In this document: positions 1 to 12,590 of the stretch, in pieces
How the letters are laid out: each line of letters opens with the position of its first letter
How positions within the stretch are numbered: the first letter of the stretch is position 1
DNA from: Pagrus major
Taxonomy: Eukaryota > Chordata > Actinopteri > Spariformes > Sparidae
NCBI RefSeq assembly: GCF_040436345.1
Contig: NC_133230.1
Span: 23,136,197-23,200,196 of the forward strand
Direction: 5' to 3'
Length of the DNA stretch: 64,000 nucleotides
The notes under the pieces: model-generated
The model's input: only the letters and a program-made list of their open reading frames with translations
What the model was told of the DNA's origin: nothing
Databases searched by the model: none
Position numbers and translations under genes: made by a program

Positions 1-70
1 AATACCAATAAAAACTGCTGTGTCTCATTCTACCAGTATAACAAGACATGTCGGCATTGATTTGGAGTCG

Positions 71-468
71 ATGGCTCAAATGACCTGGGAGCTTTTTTTC
101 AATAACCCAGGTGACAAGCTCCCTCTAACACTTGGAGCTCTGAAGCAGCACATCTTGAGAGTCCATGTGTATGGGCACAGGCAGCCATTGCTCTGCAGGA
201 TCCACAGCTGGATCCTCTGCAAAACGGATACTTCAAACACTCGGATGGCATGCTCAAACCAGTGACCACAGAGGTCCTCCCAGCCCAAAAGGCCATCCTT
301 GAGTTGGTCCAATGCAAGTGTAAATCTGACTGCTCTTCTTAAAGGTGCTCCTGCATAGCTAAGGACTTAGCCTGTACTGACATGTGTCAGTGCAGCAGCC
401 AGTGCCAGAACGATGACTATTCCCAAGCCGTGATGCATGAAAGCGATGATGATTATGATGATGTGTAG
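71..468 (+). pseudogene. Broken ORF of a transposon-associated Cys-rich protein
   Basis: An ATG at 71 opens a frame reading MAQMTWELFFNNPGDKLPL that runs out of register near base 170. The neighbouring frame continues with an Asp/Pro/Leu-rich segment and then a Cys cluster (pattern CKCKSDCS, a stop codon near 338, then RCSC...C...CQC...C) and an acidic tail ending at the TAG near 468. The spacing of CxC pairs resembles CXC/CRC-type zinc-binding segments seen in proteins carried by fish repeats; that family link is from memory and unverified. At least one frameshift and one in-frame stop make it non-functional as read. A cAATAAAag signal follows near 586, which would suit a retrocopy or an old transposon 3' end. 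The 5' part probably lies outside the window. Confidence 0.5.
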
Positions 469-720
469 AAACTGTCTAATTAAAAAGGTTGCTTAATCAT
501 ACTGTGGTCTAAATGTGCATGTGGATAGTTCCAGAACATCCAAGTTTTACATTAGCTAATTTTAAACTCAAAGAAAAAACTCTTCAATAAAAGGAACTCT
601 GAGTTATCTGACCAACTGCTTGTGATGTGTAGTTTTTTTACCCATATTGTGGATGTATTTCAGTGGGATGATAAAAAAAAACGTGTTTTTTGAGGAACAT
701 GGAATATTAAATGCCAACAA

Positions 721-1345
721 CTTTTCATTACAATCATATTGCAAGAAAACAACCACACCGGGTCATTTTTGACCCACTTATGCATCTATGGGTTAATGTG
801 GTAAATATTTGTAGCTTTGTACCTAGCACCATTGGATTCCCTGACCCTGAAAATGTGGGTTTAGCAGTTAAAATCAACATTCCAGCTCATTCAGAAGCCG
901 AGGTATTACAAATTAAAGTTTTACGGTGGCCATTTTTAAAAATTCAATATGGCCGCCACATAGACATCTGGGCAAATGCAAACATTGATTTTCTGACTCC
1001 TTATACAATAACCTTTCCAAAAATGTATAGCTTAGCAAATCCTCAAAAAAATCCCACAAAATTATATAGTGAACCTGACTATTTTCATTACAAAGATATT
1101 GCAAGAAAACAACCACACCGGGTCATTTTTTACCTACTCATGCATCGAAGGGTTAATATGGTAAAGTGTAACTAGCACCATTGGATTCCTTGACCCTTAC
1201 AGTGTGGGTTTAGCAGTAAAAATCAACATTCTAGCTTATTCAGAAGCCGAGACATTACAAACATTGATTTTCTGACTCCTTATACAATAGCCTTTCCAAA
1301 AATGTATAGTTTAGCAAATCCCCCAAAAAATCCCACAAAGGTTAA
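721..1345 (+). repeat. Two tandem direct repeats
   Basis: The block 721-1079 is repeated at 1081-1345. Both copies share the stretch around GCAAGAAAACAACCACACCG, a GGGTCATTTTT motif, the CACCATTGGATTCC motif and the TTTCTGACTCCTTATACAAT motif in the same order. The second copy lacks about 70 bases present in the first (roughly 918-983). The first copy carries the palindrome GGGTCATTTTTGACCC, which recalls piggyBac-type terminal sequence, but no complete element can be delimited. The open frame through this block is a by-product of the repeat and not a gene. Confidence 0.75.
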
Positions 1346-1368
1346 AATCTAAATATACTGAACCTGAC

Positions 1369-1810
1369 TGTAGCAGTCCCTTTGTTTGAGACTTGCTGTG
1401 TTCCAAAATCCCTCCAGACTAATTGCAGGGGATTCAGATCACCTGTGTGCAGGGTGGGGAGACTGACTCCTGATTGAGGAGTGGAAGCAGCTTGGGGCAT
1501 TTCCCTCCCAGCCAATCATGGTGTGACAAGGCCCTTTTTGTGAAGGCTTAAAAGAGGTGGGGAATGGCACCCAGGTGGCTCTCACACTCATTCTGAATCT
1601 GTCCCTGACTCACTGAGAACTTTATTCCCCTTAGAGTGCCAGCCAGAAACGCTGGTCTGTTTAGGCCCTATTGTGTTTTCTTTGCTGCCCACATTATTTA
1701 TTGTCCAAGTAGCAGATATTGGGCATTCCCCCTAGATTTACATGTTTTTTGTTTATATTTTTATGTAGGTTGGGCTGGCCTGGAAGCATTTTACTGCCAG
1801 TACCACCACA
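1369..1810 (+). mobile_element. LTR-like element, copy 1 (shortened)
   Basis: It begins TGTAGCAGTCCC and ends GTACCACCACA, so it has TG...CA ends and imperfect inverted termini. An inverted copy of the same sequence lies at 35990-36588. Inside are a TTAAAAGAGG promoter-like motif near 1548 and a TTTATTCCCC motif. Relative to the second copy it lacks about 150 bases after the CTGCCCAC motif near 1690. No target duplication is visible here, and the left end abuts the tandem repeat block. It could be a solo LTR or a non-autonomous DNA element; no retroviral coding sequence is present. Confidence 0.6.
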
Positions 1811-4800
1811 AGTTCTGATTTTGTAGGTTTCCACACAGATTTTTTCTGCCCTACTGACAAATCAACACAGTGGTGAGATAAAGGATTTATTTAGGGAGCA
1901 ACACAATACAGTAAGGAGGAAAAGAGAAAGCAGTTAAAATGGATAATTAACTTCATCAGCCTGGCCAAATGCTGTTCTTATCCCAGTTTCCAGGTCAGTT
2001 CGGATTTGTCTCACTAACCCATGCACAAAGATGCATGTGCATCTAACACATTACACATGACAGGTTGTCCCCACACTCAGTTATAGGCCATCAGACTTTC
2101 ATCAAAACACAGTGTTAGCCTTATACAACCTGTTCAAAGCAACATGAGACAAGCGCTCATGTGGTGATGCTGCACAAGGACAAGTCAAATGGGGAGACAC
2201 ACTTTAAAACAAATGATGACATCCTCTCTCCTGAGCAGAAAACCATTGAGTCATCCGCATATGAAACATATAACAGAATATAAGATTGAGGCGGCTTTCA
2301 GATCTCTTTTAAATGACCTATTAAAGATAACACATGCAATGAGAGCTTGAAAAAGGCTCATGGCTTTGAGAGGAATTATATCCAAAGTTGTCTCCAGTTG
2401 ACAGGTGGAAGTGTAGAGATTAATCGCTCGTGTCTTTGTTCTCTGTAAGAGGTGCCAATGTAGAGGCCCAGGAGGGTTCCCTCCAGCTGTCCGAGCTGAA
2501 AAGGAGTTAAAAGGCGGCGTTCCCCGGCTGCTTCGACGAAGATGGAAACGTGACTCCAGGTATCCCGCAAAATGGAGCCTGTTTATCATGTTCCCCATGG
2601 GGAGGCTTCATTTTCTGTTGAAGGAAGGGAGTAAAGCAGCAGGAACGACAGTGATAGAGGGTTTATGCGGAGCGAGGCATGGGGAGGCAGATGATATAAA
2701 GAAACTGAACGGAAAATGGGGAATGGAGAAATTGAAGACAGAGGGAAGAGGGAAGAAGAGGGAGGAGGAGATGGAAGATATAGTGGGATGGAGCTGGAGA
2801 AACGGCAATGTATGGCAGGCGAACAAAGAAGAGAAGGGTGAAAAGCAGAGAAGGAGGTCAAGTCAATTGACAGCCCATCAGGGAAGCATTTCTGTCCTGG
2901 TGTATTAATCCACACCTGCTCACAACCCGCTGCAGCATGACAGAGCCAGCACAGAAACCATGACTATATCCACCACAGAATATAAACCTGTCAAAACTGC
3001 ATCAGCTACAGAGCAACACATGCATTGCTGTGGTGTGCTGTGTGGTTTCTGACAAGCTTGAAACACGAAAAGTCATAAACATTTGGCGAATTTAGAGACA
3101 GATGTTATGCCAGGCAAAGCAGGAGAAAACGTCGCCTCTAAGAATGCCGTGAAGGTTATCCGCTCTCTTGTTCATGTGCACATTTCCCTGTTTGTGTCTT
3201 GACTTTGAGGGTAAGTGGATCAGACGTTTTTAATCATGTCAACGCGGCTGTCCTCGCTTTGTCTGAAGATGCTCACCTTTCTCGCAGCATTTGAACTCTG
3301 AATGGTGAAACATGGTCATGTTCATGGTCATGGCCTCATTTTATGGATATTCTCAGATAAGAAAGAAAACACACACCTGTCAGAATACAAAAATAAAGGT
3401 GCCTTATTTTAACCTCTCACTGAACATTTACAGCATTTAGCAGCATAATGATTATCCACAAGGAGACACAAGCTTTGTGACAGAGAGCTTTTTAAAATTA
3501 GCTTTGGACTGCATTGATCTTTTGATCTTGGTTGTCAAAGCTGTTGGTTTTACTTGTCAATCTAGCAGTATGTAAAAATCCTGAACTGGCAGTCATGAGG
3601 TTTGGATAATGATGAGAGCCACTCAGTCACACATGTTCACCTCCAACTTTTCTCTTTTCTCATTGGTCTACATGTCCCCCCTTATGTTGGCAACAGCAAT
3701 CAGTTACCAGTCAAAGCCAGATAATGTGTTTTTGAAGGAGCAGCAGGGCAACTTCCCGTAATGGTTGGTGCAGTGTTCACAGGCTGTTGGGTCACAGAAG
3801 AGGCCAAAAACTACATGTCCATGTTCATAAATATTGTAGCCGAGGTCTATAAGTTGCGCCTTACTTATGAAGATACTAAAATAATAATACAAGGCTCCAT
3901 AGTCAACCGAGACAGCACACTTTTATTCTGCTTACATGATTCATTCTGTTCTTGTACCTTTCACAATTGACCTCAATCACACGGGGGCCATTATCATCCA
4001 ACGTCAAGCTCAGGGTGGGAAGCTTCAATGGCGGGATGATGTAATGCTGCTGTGTTCCAAGTCCTATAAATGTAGGTAATCTTACACATTGTCTCAAAGA
4101 TGTGTGCTGATATTTCTGATTTAATTTCTGCCTTTCCTGATCGTATCGTATCAAAACAGTACAGTATAAAACAGTAATGTTATCTAAATGTAGTTGAGTG
4201 CTAACCTTAGCTGTTGTCTCATGGAAGCCCGGGGGTTTTTGTGCCTAATCCTAACTAGAGCATTAGCGCAGCATTGTGACGACAAGAAAAATTGGTCTAT
4301 TGTCTTCCTCAGCCACTGCAGCCTCGTGTTCAAGTGGGCGTATGTTGGAGGAGTCGTGGTCTGAATACTCTGCAAGGCTGCAGCTGGACCCTTGCCCCAG
4401 GGTTTGCCAACTAAGATTCCAGTGAGGCTGGGAATATCTCCTACCCCCCAGGACACCACCCCTGCAGGTAAACTGGGCTGATATGAGTTTTCTCTGCAGG
4501 GTGAGCTGGACACACTTTAATCAGGGAGGACTTGCACCTCCAAACTGAGACATGCAATAGAAAAATGGCTTGGCATCAAGTAATGATAAGCATGTGGACC
4601 TCGAGGAAGGTGACCTGGATAAACATCTGCAGATGAATGAATGGATGGATGGATGGCAAATTAGCCAGATAGCATATTATCTACACCTTTCAAAAGCTAG
4701 AGGGGATGGAGGGTTCAGCCACAGTCACCTCTGACTGAACTCAAGATTTAACGGGGCTGTGAGTCCACACAGATGCACTCACATGATCAGACTCAGTATT

Positions 4801-6711
4801 TTCCATATGATCTCACACTGACAAATAATTGATGCTTCATTTAATGATATCGCAAGCGTGAGTATTGCTTTTACAGCAGTAAACCAGTAAACTTAATTCA
4901 TATGATTTGATTGAAGCCTACAGACATAGCAAAAAATGTGTCAAAAGAGTTTGTCAGAAGGACAGTTTGAGGACAGCTCAATTTATTCAGCCCTACAAAG
5001 ACAGACAGAAGAAAGGTGATGTTGAGAAAACAAAATTCAAAGTTGTCAGTTTAATGTGGTAAACTGTAACAGGATGTAATTCCTTCATTTATGTCTTTTC
5101 TTTCTTTATTATTTTACAACAACAAAAAGATAAAGACCTTTGGAAAAACTTCACAGAATAAGAGAATGGAAACAACAAAATGTGCTTTCGGTTTTGTAAT
5201 TATCAGCCCACCTTGAAAAAGTAATTTACATTTGAATATATTGAAATGTATTCATGTGTAAATTAAAAGCAGCCTAGCGTAATCACACCGAATGGATGAG
5301 CTGAAATGACAGCTAATTGACTGTTTTTTATTTTTGTGACTGGATTTAGCTCCCGCCTTGTTGTATGTTGAATGAAAAACTAAATTATCAAGATCCCCCA
5401 AAATGTATGTATTTCAATTTCAGGATACAATTCAGAGTGATAAGTCAGAAATTTAGCTTTAGTCAAGGCTAGCTGTGGCTATCTCTAGCTAGCGTTAACT
5501 GGATTTCTTAGAAATCTTCGAGAAAAAGGTATATGGAGAACTAAATGTCAACCAATTATTAAATGCATTTTGGTTTTGCAGGGCAGTACGGTTGATTTGT
5601 CAGAGTTGTGGCTTATATATGTAGATAAAAGTATGGGCACATAAAAATTATGTCACTCTTCCATCTAATGAGTTGTATGTCGGCTTCAGAGCAGAAGACC
5701 TCTCTGTCCCATCCCGTCCTTGAGACAGAGACTGAAAGGTTTGCCGGTGGTGGATATCTAAGGTTAAGGTAAAAAGCTTTGTTAAACTGTGTGACAAGAG
5801 CAGGAAGCTTGTTTAAAAGCAAGTTCAGGGTAGTGGGCGAGGGGTATGTGAGGAGAAAGTCCCCTATTAGAGTGACAAGAAGCTTGGGGGTTTGAAGACG
5901 AAAGGGAAAAGGTGCTGAATTAGGTTGTGTCGGGCAAATTTCATGCTAATAGCTTCTGTGACATTTTGTGTTGTTGTTGCTTGTGAAAATGGGAAATTAC
6001 AAACATGCTAGTCAAGTTTCCATCTCAATGCACCTCCTCATTCTTAATGTGAAAAGGTTAATAGACAATATGTAAATTATCCCTGAGGTGAGTGAAAACC
6101 CTCATTTATATTCTTCAAGGCTCCTGATGAAACAGAAATCCATCTTTGTGTGATATTTTGATTCGCTAATGTGTTTTGTTATTGAAGGGATTGCACATCT
6201 GACAAAATAGCCCATTGGTGCAGCCTAATAGCTTTAACCCCCCAAAAAAATATTTGTGTGACTGTATGCCAGGAGTTTAAATGTTTGCAATGATTACTCC
6301 TTTCATACAGACTAATGTATTTGCAACAGGAGAGAGAGACAGAGAAATAAAATGACCTCTTGCGTTGATCTGCCATCTTCTCAGTTGTAGCGGTGTCTGC
6401 ACTCTGCCTTTAAACGAGGACTGAATAAAGTGTAGTGTGCTTGACCTCTGAGCAGGGGCATCTCAAGTTCAGCATGTCAGCTTAGAACAAGACATCCTTT
6501 TCCTCCTTATGAGACAACAATTTACTTTTCTCTCTTACTTACTTACTTTCTCTCTGTTTGCTTTGAAAGTCACAGTAGAAGAGAGATTCACCAGCACAAG
6601 TATCAGCAGAATATTTGTTAAGATTGCAAATTAAGTGTTATGTATTAATGTGCAGGTTAAATTGCTTAATTTGGGGATGTTTTGTCTCTTTATGGAATAT
6701 ATTTGTCACTT
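1811..6711. other. Gene-poor spacer, no gene seen
   Basis: No open frame here resembles a known protein, shows coding-like composition or chains with others through splice sites. The only local structures seen are a short GGAT tandem near 4636-4656 and A/T-rich stretches. The open frames on both strands around 2588-2908 come from a purine/pyrimidine-biased strand and look non-coding. Confidence 0.5.
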
Positions 6712-6955
6712 AAAGGTCCAGTGTGAAGGATTTAGTGGGATCTATTGGCAAAAAGGAAGTAATCTCACATCTCAGCACATCTGTCCATGAAATATTAAGC
6801 TGGCTATAAATGGCTAGGCTGGTTGTTTCCTTCTGTTTCCAGACTTAATGCTAAGCTATGCTAATCACCTCCCACTTCCAGCGATGTGCAGGGACATGAA
6901 AGTGGTATCGATCTTATCATTTAACTCTCTGAAAGAGTGAACGCAGAAGTGCCAA
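6712..6955 (+). repeat. Dispersed fish repeat
   Basis: The segment starts with AAAGGTCCAGTGTGAAGGAT, a start I recognise as common in fish interspersed repeats. It continues into a TTAATGCTAAGCTATGCTAA motif and a GTGGTATCGATCTTATCATT motif that recur in related form inside nt5e intron 7 (about 30490-30590). It is probably a non-autonomous DNA element or two adjoining fragments. Boundaries are approximate. Confidence 0.5.
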
Positions 6956-7504
6956 AAAATGCAGTTTCTCAAATTTTTTGCATTTGTGCCCTTTATTTAC
7001 ATGTTTGGGTGTGTAAATCATTCATACTTACCAAAACATTTGGAATAGGTCCTAGTACATCACCTCAGCCTATGGGGCAACTCCGAGAGTCAAAATTACG
7101 TCCACGAAAACAGTTACGTGCTTGTTTTTGCCACTGACAACATAACGGATACAATTCCCGTGGAGACAGACATTTTGTAAAATAATAAGATTTAAAAATA
7201 ACTTAATATCCCTTTAAGGTTTAATGCTATGCATAATTCAAAGAGTGCATGCTTTGAGTGACAGCTAGCTGCTAGCTATCTGGCTGACTGTCAGCAGCCA
7301 GTCTTCATTTGGCTGCCGTCAGCTTTGCCCTCACTCCACCTCTTTGTCCATTTTTGGAGCTAATTAACAAAGACACTGACACCGCAGTGTCTTTGTTAAA
7401 ATGCCAAACTGTTCCTTTAAATGTTCACTGAAAGCACTCATTAATATCTGCATTTTAATATTAGTTATTTTTAATTACACAGAAAGGACAAACATACAAT
7501 ATGC

Positions 7505-7524
7505 GTGTGTGTGTGTGTGTGTGT
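7505..7524. repeat. GT microsatellite
   Basis: A pure run of about ten GT dinucleotides. Confidence 0.9.
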
Positions 7525-9849
7525 ATAATTTGCCATGGTATACAGTATATTCTGCACGATAGCTCTCAGCTTCGCCACCATAAAATTTAAATATTTTTAT
7601 ATAGATATTTAATATTTATATAAAATCTATTTCCTATAGCTGACATAGAATTTCTGACACTTCTGACACAGGCTAAATTAAACCAACTAATATCTGCCAA
7701 GTGAAAACTTTCTATCTTCAAAATGTTAGCTTTTTAGAGAAATGCCAGATCAGTTTAAATTAAGTTTAACAAATTCAAGTGAACCAATTTCCTCTGCCCA
7801 CAGAGGACCATTTAATCTGTCGGCTCATGATTAAACACAAACACACAAAAAAGACACACTAATCAGAGTTATGAGGTTTTTGCATGATCAGAATGCAGGT
7901 AAGCAGAGGACACCCTTCTTTCTCTTGCTGGTAATTGAACTCCTATTACCAGAACACATATATGCGCATATATATCATATAACAACTGAATCCTCAGCAG
8001 TATGCACAGCTCCTGTAGCACCACTATATAACTGCCTAATTTGGTGAAATATTGCTTGTCAGGCCAAAGTGGATGTTAAGTGTGATAGATTCACCAAGCT
8101 CCACTAGTGACGCTCTCCCACATGAGTAAACACAGCCACAGTCTATCACCAGCATGGCGAGATTTTAGGCAATTATTGCCGTTTTCTGGCTAAAGGTAGC
8201 CCGATGCATGGTGTCTTCTGATTTTGTCCGCAGGAGAATCCCATTTCATGATGCAGTATGGGGAAACTTATTATTAGACATGCAGGTGAGGTGCTGTGAG
8301 CCTCTTTTGTTGAGAGGCAGAGAAACTGCTTGTGGCAACCGATCTGCTGTGAAGCACGGACAGAGCACGCATGATTTAATGCACACATATCCACAATATA
8401 GTGTGTAACCGTCATCCACATGCGAGCCAAGGTGTGTGCGATGTTCTGTGGGCACAAATAAGGCAGCGAATTGCCCCTCCAATGAGTCCATCTCTCACCG
8501 TATCATCTTGTTATCACCGGGTGTTAATGAGAGTAGAACACAGATTTATGGCTCTGCCTATAAGTATTGATTGCAATTGCTTTTACATGATGATTTTCCA
8601 CACTGTAAAGGCCTTTATGTCAATGCAATTAACATGCCTATACAAGGGAATGGGTTTAAGTATACAGGAAAGACCTTGAAGGTGTCATTTATAGAATATG
8701 GCCAGGAATTGAAGGTAGCTCAGAAAAACACAGGGGACAGCATATCACCAAAGTTACCAACAACTGCTAATCTTTGGAGGCTATCCTTGGCTGTAGCTAG
8801 CTGTCGTTAGCTAACTAGCTAATTAGATCAGGGAGTCACTATGGGCGACTGGGCACAGCTCGACTAGATTTGGGAGCCTGATGAGCTGGCATATCTGCCA
8901 GCTGACTGAAATGAGGAGGGCTAACAGTCAACAACAGTCGACACTGTTGTTTCTTCACACCCTGCTAATAAAATTCTGGATTCTATCTAAAACTCAATCT
9001 TACAAATTGCACCTATAGTGATTCAGTGGTCAAGATTTTAAAAACACACATAATATGCAAAACAATATGTAAGCAGATGAATCAGGTCAGTTTAAACCAT
9101 ACTAGTCTGTTTTCATACCAACAAACTGTAGAAAATAGATGAAAATGGTAAAACACATTTTGTCACCGGTAGCCTGTGTGCTGTGACAGGATTTTCAAAC
9201 TGCTGACGTCAGAAAACTTATATCAGAACCAGCCTCTAATTGTTATTCACCTTCAATCTCCTAACCACTCCCATGTTGCCTAATAGATGACTTGCTGACT
9301 CGTTTTTCCTCCTGTCAAGGTCAATTGTTATCACCTTCGTCAGGTAATTTATCAATACTAGATGGGTACGCGTGCCTCCGTTTTTTTCAGGCAATGAATG
9401 CTGTGAACCTTCTCGGACCAGAAAGGGTGAAACAATAAAGCTGTGAACCCAAACAGCATTCAGCAGAAGAATATTTTATAGGTTAATTATCCATGTGTTC
9501 AACCTCACTAACTGTAATATCAGGAATGTCCTTCACTCCACAGCAGACCTGTGCCAAACCAGTAACGCAGCATATTCAGCTACAGGGAAAAGAAGCGTGT
9601 TATTGTTTGCATGCTACAATCATCCCGTGTCAACAAAAAGATAATGAGTGCTCCTCTATAGCTGGAAGGAACAGTGATGTTACCCACGTGATCCACGCAG
9701 CACTTCTTCAGATACATAAACCCTGTTTGCTCAACATCAACACTCTCCATGAAATATTAATTTGCTCCATTATGGATCAACTCTGCTCTATATCATAGAT
9801 TCAGAAAGACAGTGTTACATCTACAGTATGTACTCTTCTGTATGTGTAA
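7525..9849. other. Gene-poor spacer, no gene seen
   Basis: I see no coding exon, RNA gene or complete element. Short frames on both strands around 8173-8810 overlap each other and lack recognisable motifs. A GCTAGCTGTCGTTAGCTAAC motif near 8795 is a low-complexity palindromic patch common in fish repeats. Confidence 0.45.
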
Positions 9850-10530
9850 GGTGGAGGGGACGGTGATGTTACAGGGGATAAAGCTGCCAAGCCACTGACC
9901 GCAGTTCAACACCGTGTTTCAACATTTAGAAGCCTGACACCACTGGATATTTTTAAGGAGAGCGCGGGACCAATTCCAGCCGTGTTTGTGGCGACCAAAA
10001 GTGGTATTTTAAGCCAAAACATGAACTTTCTCTAAACCTAACCAAGTGTTTTATGTGCCAAAACCCAAGCAGACCATAAGCTCATCATTGTCAGAAGGTC
10101 AAATTGAAAATCAAACCAAAGGAAAAGATGTAAAGTTTCTACATGCACATTTTGCAGGAAAAATACACTGCAAACATTTATTCTGGCAATTGCGTTCTTA
10201 TTTCTGAGAAAATGTCTGGTGTTTAATGGTGAGAGACTTCATTTTTTCATCCCCTTTGAATTGTGTCATGCAATACACATATGTTTGTCAATTTAAAAGA
10301 TCCTTTCAGTCAAGAATGTTAGTTTGCTGTAAAGATAGTGAAATGCCATCTAGTTTTGGTGAATATGTCACCAATGCCAATTGTTTGTTGGTTGTTGGGT
10401 TTTCAGCAGAATTGCACAAAAACCACTTCACGGATTTCCACGAAACTTGGATGGAGGACGGGTCTCAGCCAGGAATAGACCCTATTAACTTTTGGTGCCG
10501 ATCCTGATAAAGGGACAGATCCAGGAATTT
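9850..10530 (+). repeat. Dispersed repeat family A, copy 1
   Basis: Two landmark segments, about 500 bases apart, are shared with the copy at 18290-19110. One runs around CTGACACCACTGGATATTTT with a downstream CCAGCCGTGTTTG. The other is GATTTCCACGAAACTTGGAT followed by GGGACAGATCCAGGAAT. Fragments also occur at 21330-21410 (inverted) and 26240-26330. The repeated order of landmarks argues for one mobile element family; no coding capacity was recognised. Confidence 0.7.
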
Positions 10531-10824
10531 TTTTCATACCTTCTTAAACATTGAGAGATCGTGTATTTAGGTAGCTGGTATCTATGAGTGAGCACAAGGC
10601 CTGGCTATTGGTCTTTGCACAACAGAGGCTCTTTGTTTTTTATGTCCAAGAAAATATACAGTGTGTACACTCTATATCATAAGATGAACATGCTGTCACT
10701 TCCGTCTTTCAAGTGTAACTGCTGCAGAAAATCCTGGATATGCAGAGCTTTGAATGTCCGCCTGCTCAGGTGTTCTCATCTTTCATGCATGATGAGCCAT
10801 ATGAAAATTCATATATGGAGAGCC

Positions 10825-10830
<6 letters not shown>

Positions 10831-10855
<25 letters not shown>
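10831..10855. repeat. TG microsatellite
   Basis: A run of about twelve TG dinucleotides. Confidence 0.9.
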
Positions 10856-11084
10856 CCTGACATGATATGAATGGCCCTGCAGAAAGTATGTGTTAAGTAC
10901 ACTAGAAGAGCATCGCCCACTGTCAGCCTCATGACTTATTGAATCACGCAATGTCGTTTCCTCTACAGCACAGTGACGAAGAGGGCAGGAAGATGGTGGT
11001 GAGTTCAAGCACTAGTGAGAGTGTCAGCCACAACAGACTCTTATCTGTCAGTAGAGGGAAACATCACGATGAACTGGTGTGAAA

Positions 11085-11481
11085 TAGGGCTGGGCAATAT
11101 GGCCTTAAAATAAAACTGATATTTTTATGCTAAATCGCGATACAGAATTTTGAATTCTCCTCAAAAGCACTTCATAAATGCAAGGACTGGGCGACAAAAT
11201 CAAATGACTGAATATCTCTATCGATGTATTGTGAAAATGTTGTAGTGATGGTAGGCTACACAATGAGATTTTTGATAAATAATCATCAGTAATGTGGATA
11301 TAATGAGTAAGTGGATAAAGGCGAGCATTAGAGCAAGTAAGAGTCTGGTAATTTCAGAAAATGATGTCACTTTTCTGTAAAATAGCCTTTAAAACCAGGA
11401 AATAGATGACTGATGCCATATCAAGATAAAATGATGATGCATTTGTCATATCATGATAACAAGATACGTCGCCCAGCCCTA
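11085..11481. mobile_element. Non-autonomous hAT-like element
   Basis: The ends are TAGGGCTGGGC and GCCCAGCCCTA, a perfect 11-bp inverted repeat. They are flanked by GTGTGAAA at 11077-11084 and TTGTGAAA at 11482-11489, a 7-of-8 match suiting an 8-bp target duplication. About 400 bp with no open frame, so it would need a transposase in trans. Diverged relatives are at 56115-56280 (inverted) and 63575-63806. Confidence 0.75.
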
Positions 11482-11557
11482 TTGTGAAATGCTACACTTT
11501 CATTTAAATTGATCTGTAGTATTATTCAATGCTCTGCTGTGCTTGTAAGCACCTTAA

Positions 11558-12414
11558 AGGGTAACTCCACCAATTTCACACATTAAAGTGTGTTTACAGG
11601 TTTTGGGGAGTACTACTGCATATGTTAAAAAAGTAATGTAAAGCCGTATGTGGCTCCAGGAGAAGCTGCATGCCCTAACCCTAACCCAACCCATCTGATA
11701 CATTTGCTACAGTGATGTTGCTCAGTGGCTAAGTTGCATTGGGAGTCATGTAGGCACCCGTCATGGTTTGGGTTTTTGGTTTAGTCATTTCCTGTTTTTA
11801 ATTTAGTAAGTTCTCTCTTCATGTATCATGTTTTGCTTGTCACTTCCCCTTCCTGTTAATTTGTGGCTGTCTATTTAAGCCTGTGTTTTTCTCTTACCCT
11901 TTGTCAGTTAGTTTGTTCTGCTTCCCCAGGTCAGTCCAGTGTCTCCTGAGTTCCTCATGGCGCTGCCTGTGTTCCCAGCGCTTTTTTGGCTCCTGTTTTT
12001 GTCTGTTTTTATATTTGCATTTTGTATTTCTCGATTTTGGACTTTGGTTTTCAGCTTTATTTTAATGCTCGCTTTTTGTTTTCAACCTGCCTGCCCTGTT
12101 TGTCTTGCATTTTTGTTAACCCGTAACAGCACCTGGTTTTTGAAACGTTCACTGGTTTCGCATTTAACTCCCGTAACACTGTTGGACTCATTATGGACAG
12201 TTAAAACCAAATGATCAAAAATATGAGATGAGATATCACCCTTTTTATTCCACACATGCGTCATCCTTTTTAAAACCTGGAGCCTACATGACCCACAATG
12301 CAACTTAACCACTGAATGACATCACTGGAGGCAATTTAAAAGATTACATGCAGCTTTCTCTGGAGCCTCAAAAAGCAAACTTTAATAAAGTGTAAAACTG
12401 GTGGAGTTACCTTT
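11558..12414. mobile_element. TTAA-flanked non-autonomous element
   Basis: The left end AGGGTAACTCCACCAATTT and the right end, read on the other strand, AAGGTAACTCCACCAGTTTT, are inverted repeats of roughly 35 bp. Each end abuts TTAA (11554-11557 and 12415-12418), as expected for piggyBac-type insertion. The roughly 860-bp interior has no credible coding region. A pyrimidine-rich stretch at about 11760-12110 may be a second repeat nested inside. Confidence 0.7.
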
Positions 12415-12590
12415 TTAAGACGATGATAAAACAAGTCCTCTGTCAGAGTATGTGTGCTGCTTTCATTGTTGCAATAATCAGGATAAAAATAAATGTATTT
12501 ACCTCTGATTTTGAAGAAGTTTTGACCAAAATCTTAATTTAAAACTGCATTAAAACGCTCACTCAAATGCCCAAAAAATACTTTAAAGCC

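Noticed and set aside
711-1175. 154-codon open frame
   Set aside because: It runs through a tandem repeat, its two halves repeat each other and it has no protein family resemblance.
2588-2908. 106-codon Lys/Glu-rich frame with Ser/Pro-rich frames opposite
   Set aside because: A purine-biased strand yields open frames on both strands. There are no motifs and no splice context.
11667-11695. CCCTAA-like telomeric repeat
   Set aside because: Only two or three imperfect units are present, which is too short to be meaningful.
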